Source: Ruminococcaceae bacterium UBA794
GTDB lineage: Bacteria; Bacillota; Clostridia; Oscillospirales; Ruminococcaceae
Length of the DNA stretch: 7,343 nucleotides
Direction: 5' to 3'
Assembly: GCA_002304735.1 (NCBI GenBank)
Contig: DBIU01000027.1
Location: 8,843 to 16,185 of the forward strand
Positions 3,982 through 7,343 of this stretch are shown here, one piece after another (positions within the stretch are counted from its first letter, which is position 1; every line of letters starts with the position of its first letter). A program made the position numbers and the translations under genes. The notes beneath the pieces were generated by a model, which saw only the letters and a list, made by a program, of their open reading frames with translations, ran no database searches and was not told the origin of the DNA.

Positions 3982-6402
3982 TTCGCCGTTGTATCTGAAA
4001 AATACCATCGTGATATCGTCAAACTGCGGCGCTTCTCCGACAAACGCGTCTACGTCCGCTTTCACCGCCGCGCAAACCTCGTCCGCCGAATAATCCTTGA
4101 GCGTGTTCATAAAGCCCAGAAGCCGCTCCTCGCCGTAAAGCTCCTCCTGCGCGTTTGTCGCCTCGGTCACGCCGTCCGTGTACAGGAAAATTTCATCTCC
4201 CGCTTCAAGCTGAAGCTCGCTGCTGCGATACTTCAAGCCCTCCATTCCCGCCAAAACAAACCCCGCGCGGGACTTCAGATACTCAAATTCACCGTTTTTG
4301 CGGCGGACAAGCGGAGGATTGTGACCCGCGTTCGAGAACTCGACAAGCCCCGTTTTAAGGTCGATAACACCCATCCAAGCCGTCACGAACATCGTCGCTT
4401 CATTACCCTCACAAAGCTTCTCGTTCGTCCGCGTAAACACCTCGTCAACAGCGTTTCCCGCTTCCGCGAAGCCCTTAAGCAGCGTTTTCGCAGTCATCAT
4501 AAACATCGCCGCGGGTATTCCCTTTCCCGAAACGTCCGCGATAAGAAACGCAAATTTATTATCGCCGACAAAATAGAAGTCGTAAAAGTCGCCGCCAACC
4601 TCTTTCGCGGTTTCCATAAACGCGTAAATATCGAAGTCCTTTCTGTTCGGGAACGGCGGGAAAACGCTCGGCAGCGCGGAATGTTGGATTGATTTCGCGA
4701 ACTCAAGCTCCTTGTCAATCCTCGCCGCAGCCTCCGAAATATACCGCTTCAGCGTCACAACGGTTGAATTGATATCGTCGGAAAGCAGCGCAAACTCGCT
4801 GTTCGCGCGCACGTCAACCACGACGTCAAGGTCGCCCTCGGTTATTTTCGCAAGCGAGGTGTTTATCCGAACAATATTGTCCACAACGAGCTTCTTTATC
4901 AGGATATAAACAAGCACGAACAGTATTCCGAAGATGATAAACTCCATAAATACCGTGACGTAAACCGAAACGTTCCGCGAGAAAACAGCCTCCTCAATCG
5001 GCATCACCGCGAGAATATAATATCCCTCGGCGGATTGAAGAACGCAATAGCATTTCACGCCGTAAACCGTGTTTACAAAGCGCTTTCCGAGCGTTGCCTT
5101 CGAGAAATCGAATTTTTGCTGCGAGCTTTCGCCCAAGCTCTTTCCATTGTCGTGAAGATTGCTTACGATTTGCTTATCCTCGTCCGCGATTATCATAAAT
5201 CCGCTTTCGCCGATATGCCGATTTTTCGTCACATCGACAACCTGCGCGCCGATATCCCGCTGGAAGCGGTCCGCGTCGTATGCAGCCTGCACAAAGCCGC
5301 CGCTCTTAAGCGCCACTCCCGCGTATTTTCTCAAAAGCGACGGGTCGAACGCGGTCGCCTGATAGCTCTGGACAAGCTCGGTCTGCGTTCCGTCAAGCAG
5401 AACGAGAAATTCCGCCGACTGTTCGCCGGTTTTCATATCAAATCCGAGAAATTCGTCAACAGTAGACGCCGTGATTATGCCGTTTTCGTCAACGACGTCA
5501 ATCTCCGCGATATCGTATTCTTCGCTGAGCGCGTCGAGTTCGTCGGAATTCATTCCTCCCGCCTCGTCGATTTTTGCGGCAATTCCCCGCGCTATTGCAA
5601 GCAAATTCTTGTCGGAAGCGTCCTTTATATCCTGTACAACGTCCTTGATATTCAGACGAATAAGGTTCTCCGCGTCGCTCTCGGAAAGCTGCGTCTGAAC
5701 CGCCCAAGAGAATATCGTCGTTCCGAGAAATCCCACGACAAGGCACACAAAAAGCCAGCGCTGAAACGTCTGAGAAATATTCTTGAGCGAGCTGCGCCCG
5801 CGCTTTTTCCTGCCGCTCAAAAGCGAGATGAATATAAGCGTGAGCGTCACGCAGACGCTGTTCAGCGCAATCATCGGTATCGAACAAAATTCCACAAACG
5901 AAAACGCCGAGTGTACGTCGGTGATATTCGTGAGGAATATCATCAGCATATGGATAACTTCCGTCACCATACTGATTGCAAGCCCGTAAATCCACGACGG
6001 CTTTTTGTTGTCGAACATAAATTTTCGGCAGCCCGCCGCGATAAATCCCGCCAAAACCGTTGATATCGAGCAGGCAAGCCTTGTGTACTCGCCTCCGCCC
6101 CAAAGCGGCGCAAACCAACGCTCGACTCCGCCGATTATTCCCGCGATAATTCCCGCGGGTCCACCGAAAATAAGTCCCGCGCAGATTGGCGCGCTGTCGC
6201 GAACGTTTACGATAGCGCCGCCGATGTTCACGCCAAATTCAGTCGCAAGCACCGCGACAAGCCCGAAAACAACGCCGATAATCGCCTGTTTTGCCTTGTT
6301 GTTAAGCCGTCCGAGCGCCGTTCTCGAATTTAATATAAACAAAATAACGGATATTCCTATCGGAATTGCACCGATTGTAAGCAGCTTAAAAAATACTTCC
6401 AT
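3976..6402 (-). CDS. Membrane sensor phosphatase: LytS-type 5TM, Cache-like domain, HAMP, SpoIIE (PP2C)
   Basis: An 808-residue protein from the ATG at 6402, preceded by GGAG at a 6-base spacing. An in-frame TTG at 6414 overlaps that site and is rejected as start. Order: a hydrophobic N-terminus with a 5TM-5TMR_LYT region (about 35-196, with GGAIVNVRDSAPICAGLIFG near 61-80 and a following GIIAGIIGGVERW), a membrane segment (215-236), an extracytoplasmic two-lobed Cache-like region (237-476), a membrane segment (477-503), HAMP-like (503-556), a short helix, then SpoIIE/PP2C (570-806). Metal-binding motifs are intact: GGDFYD (D605, D608), ADVSGKG (D623), YTDGVTE (D743) and FDDIT (D795, D796); NAGHNP is at 691-696. 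The family dephosphorylates serine on STAS-type anti-sigma antagonists. No STAS or anti-sigma gene is in the window, so the target is elsewhere. It has its own promoter, and the gene downstream also has its own. The sensed signal is unknown. Confidence 0.92.
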   Translation of the reverse strand: MEVFFKLLTIGAIPIGISVILFILNSRTALGRLNNKAKQAIIGVVFGLVAVLATEFGVNIGGAIVNVRDSAPICAGLIFGGPAGIIAGIIGGVERWFAPLWGGGEYTRLACSISTVLAGFIAAGCRKFMFDNKKPSWIYGLAISMVTEVIHMLMIFLTNITDVHSAFSFVEFCSIPMIALNSVCVTLTLIFISLLSGRKKRGRSSLKNISQTFQRWLFVCLVVGFLGTTIFSWAVQTQLSESDAENLIRLNIKDVVQDIKDASDKNLLAIARGIAAKIDEAGGMNSDELDALSEEYDIAEIDVVDENGIITASTVDEFLGFDMKTGEQSAEFLVLLDGTQTELVQSYQATAFDPSLLRKYAGVALKSGGFVQAAYDADRFQRDIGAQVVDVTKNRHIGESGFMIIADEDKQIVSNLHDNGKSLGESSQQKFDFSKATLGKRFVNTVYGVKCYCVLQSAEGYYILAVMPIEEAVFSRNVSVYVTVFMEFIIFGILFVLVYILIKKLVVDNIVRINTSLAKITEGDLDVVVDVRANSEFALLSDDINSTVVTLKRYISEAAARIDKELEFAKSIQHSALPSVFPPFPNRKDFDIYAFMETAKEVGGDFYDFYFVGDNKFAFLIADVSGKGIPAAMFMMTAKTLLKGFAEAGNAVDEVFTRTNEKLCEGNEATMFVTAWMGVIDLKTGLVEFSNAGHNPPLVRRKNGEFEYLKSRAGFVLAGMEGLKYRSSELQLEAGDEIFLYTDGVTEATNAQEELYGEERLLGFMNTLKDYSADEVCAAVKADVDAFVGEAPQFDDITMVFFRYNGEK

Positions 6403-6432
6403 TCTATTCTCCAAATCTTAGAATTTGTCTTA

Positions 6433-6461
6433 ATTATAACACATTTTATTTTTATTGTCAA
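6433..6461 (-). promoter_or_regulatory. Extended -10 sigma-A promoter of the sensor phosphatase gene
   Basis: On the minus strand TTGACA (6461-6456), a 17-base spacer and TATAAT (6438-6433), with TGT directly before the -10. Both hexamers are perfect. Transcription would start near 6426, giving a leader of about 25 bases. It shares GATTGACAATAA with the acyltransferase promoter, but no TTACA units lie upstream of it. Confidence 0.88.
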
Positions 6462-6493
6462 TCAAAATATGCAGTTTTTTGCAGTCAAACGTG

Positions 6494-6502
6494 TGTTATT
6501 AT
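6494..6502 (+). promoter_or_regulatory. Possible extended -10 promoter for the lysis cassette
   Basis: TGTTATTAT matches an extended -10 element with one mismatch to TATAAT. It lies 42 bases before the first lysis gene and diverges from the phosphatase promoter. No good -35 sits at 16-18 bases upstream (the region is a T run), so this is weak. The cassette may be read from here or under phage control. Confidence 0.3.
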
Positions 6503-6543
6503 TCACTTACAGCAAAAATCTGAAGCAGGAAAGGAGGTTAACT

Positions 6544-6777
6544 ATGGACAGCGCAATTATCGTTGCAATCATTTCGGGGCTTTTCACGCTTGTAGGCAGC
6601 TTCGGCGGTATTTTGGCTTCATCGCGGCTTACCGCCTATCGTATTCAGCAGCTTGAGGATAAGGTGAACAAGCACAACCGAGTTATTGAACGCGTTTATG
6701 CTCTCGAAAAGCACAACGAGGTTCAGGACGAGAGAATGAAGTTTATCGAAAGCGAGGTGAAAAGATGTGAAAATTAA
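6544..6777 (+). CDS. Small membrane/coiled-coil protein of phage lysis module (holin-associated, XhlA-like)
   Basis: A 77-residue protein. One hydrophobic, Gly-rich segment (residues 4-26) is followed by a charged helix with coiled-coil character (about 33-74: RIQQLEDKVNKHN at 33-45, then further heptads). Clostridial phages and prophages carry such N-terminal-anchor plus coiled-coil proteins directly before holin and endolysin; the QLEDKVNKHN stretch is typical of them. It probably sits in the membrane and helps the holin. The start ATG follows a near-perfect AAGGAGG (6531-6537) with a 6-base spacer; the frame is open further upstream to 6469 but has no better site. The next gene overlaps its end by 11 bases. 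The exact family assignment is by pattern, not by search. Confidence 0.75.
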   Translation: MDSAIIVAIISGLFTLVGSFGGILASSRLTAYRIQQLEDKVNKHNRVIERVYALEKHNEVQDERMKFIESEVKRCEN

Positions 6778-6982
6778 CTGGCAGAGAAAGCTGACGAGCA
6801 GAAAACTGTGGATTTCGGTTGCAGGATTTGTCGCAGGACTTATCGTGATTTTCGGCGGTTCGCAGGAGAACGCGGACAAGGTTTCCGGCGCGATTTTAAG
6901 CGGCGCGGCGGTTGTAGGGTACGTCCTCGGCGAGGGTTTAGCGGACGGCGCGAATAAGGGTAATGGTGATGAAAATGAGTAA
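6767..6982 (+). CDS. Holin-like phage membrane protein
   Basis: A 71-residue protein starting at GTG with GAGGTG seven bases upstream, inside the previous gene. It has a basic amphipathic start (MKINWQRKLTSRKLW), a first membrane segment (about 14-31), a short charged turn (QENADK), a second segment (about 39-57) and a polar, acidic tail. Two short membrane segments, the KLTSRKLW start and the YVLGEGLAD motif are what I know from small prophage proteins placed before the endolysin in Clostridia. Its role would be to form the membrane lesion that releases or activates the amidase. It overlaps the previous gene by 11 bases and the next one by 14 bases (from the 6969 start), a tightly coupled lysis operon. 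Holin activity itself is inferred. Confidence 0.7.
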   Translation: MKINWQRKLTSRKLWISVAGFVAGLIVIFGGSQENADKVSGAILSGAAVVGYVLGEGLADGANKGNGDENE

Positions 6983-7343
6983 CAGTCCGCTCGTTTCGTA
7001 CACCAAAATTTCGCCGCACCGCGACAGTCCGCGCAACCACAAAATCGACACGATAACGATACATTGCGTTGTCGGTCAGTGCAACGTAGAGCCGCTTGGG
7101 GAGCTGTTTCAGACGAAAGCCGCGAGCAGTAATTACGGTATCGGCAAGGACGGTCGTATCGCGATGTACGTTGAGGAAAAGGACCGCTCGTACTGCTCGT
7201 CAAGCGCGTCCAACGACAACCGCGCAATCACAATCGAGTGCGCGAGCGACACGAAAGAGCCGTTCGCCGTCAACGGCAAGGTTTACGCGGCGTTGATTGA
7301 TTTGCTCGCCGATATTTGCACGCGAAACGGTATTCCGAAGCTG
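6969..7343 (+). CDS. N-acetylmuramoyl-L-alanine amidase (Amidase_2/PGRP endolysin), N-terminal part
   Basis: 125 codons are visible and the gene runs off the window. The enzyme cuts the bond between N-acetylmuramic acid and L-alanine in peptidoglycan, and is Zn-dependent. Seen: IDTITIHCVVGQ (26-37) with H32 the expected first zinc ligand, SSNYGIGKDGRIAMYVEE (53-70), the typical amidase core, RAITIECAS (85-93) and YAALIDLLADICTRNGI (106-122). The later His and Cys/Asp zinc ligands lie beyond the edge. No signal peptide is present, which fits a holin-dependent endolysin. The start is uncertain: ATG at 6963, 6969 and 6975 are in one frame. I chose 6969 because AAGGG at 6956-6960 is 8 bases upstream. 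The gene closely resembles prophage amidases of gut Clostridia. Confidence 0.92.
   Translation, partial: MKMSNSPLVSYTKISPHRDSPRNHKIDTITIHCVVGQCNVEPLGELFQTKAASSNYGIGKDGRIAMYVEEKDRSYCSSSASNDNRAITIECASDTKEPFAVNGKVYAALIDLLADICTRNGIPKL

Larger units (their letters stand above)
6415..6543. other. Divergent intergenic region between phosphatase and lysis cassette
   Basis: 129 bases, AT-rich. It holds the strong minus-strand phosphatase promoter, a weak plus-strand extended -10, a GCAG-T6-GCAG direct repeat (6471-6484) and the lysis ribosome site. I see no attachment-site core, tRNA or integrase remnant that would mark a prophage end. Confidence 0.6.

Noticed and set aside
3898..4692. 264-codon plus-strand open frame starting inside the structured element
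   Set aside because: It is antisense to the PP2C domain, with basic shadow composition and no family resemblance. Its first codons fall in the hairpin.
5035..6063. 342-codon open frame on the plus strand
   Set aside because: It lies wholly antisense to the sensor phosphatase, has no ribosome site or recognisable domain, and its Arg/His-rich composition is that of a shadow of the real coding frame.
5498..6118. 206-codon minus-strand open frame in another phase
   Set aside because: It overlaps the phosphatase gene on the same strand out of frame; the phosphatase frame carries the conserved domains.
6403..6414. TTG start for the sensor phosphatase at 6414
   Set aside because: The TTG overlaps the GGAG ribosome site, which is correctly spaced for the ATG at 6402.

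Overview
This window looks like part of a mid-GC Clostridia chromosome, probably Oscillospirales/Ruminococcaceae-like. That placement is an inference from protein style, AGGAGG-type ribosome binding sites, consensus sigma-A promoters and T-rich intrinsic terminators; no marker gene settles it.

Layout. Positions 1-351 (+) hold the C-terminal end of a glutamine-dependent asparagine synthase, closed by a clear terminator. A strong promoter then drives a single small DUF3781 gene (433-675, +), which ends at a terminator shared with the convergent genes to its right. On the minus strand come a DHHW/AlgJ-X-like protein (712-2163) and an MBOAT O-acyltransferase (2173-3645). They form a two-gene operon of the type that O-acetylates cell-surface or secreted glycans, read from a perfect extended -10 promoter at 3694-3722. 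Next is a 330-base non-coding stretch (3646-3975). Farther upstream, still on the minus strand, is a large membrane sensor phosphatase (3976-6402) with a LytS-type 5TM domain, a Cache-like extracellular domain, HAMP and SpoIIE/PP2C, with its own perfect promoter at 6433-6461. Diverging from it is a phage-type lysis cassette (6544 to the window end, +): a small membrane/coiled-coil protein, a holin-like protein and an Amidase_2 endolysin cut off by the window edge.

The most interesting part is the 3646-3975 gap. Just upstream of the acyltransferase promoter it carries six TTACA units (minus strand) spaced almost perfectly at 11 bases, which looks like the binding site of an OmpR/PhoP-type response regulator. 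Beside this is a 105-base, nearly fully paired hairpin (3845-3949) flanked by two small hairpins of almost the same sequence (3800-3821 and 3950-3969). It resembles a structured RNA or a palindromic mobile/repeat element, and I do not recognise it as a known family.

How the parts may work together (inference): the MBOAT/DHHW pair modifies a surface polymer under control of a response regulator. The 5TM-Cache-SpoIIE phosphatase senses an envelope or extracellular signal and would act on an anti-sigma antagonist encoded elsewhere. The lysis cassette is either the edge of a prophage or a domesticated murein-release module.
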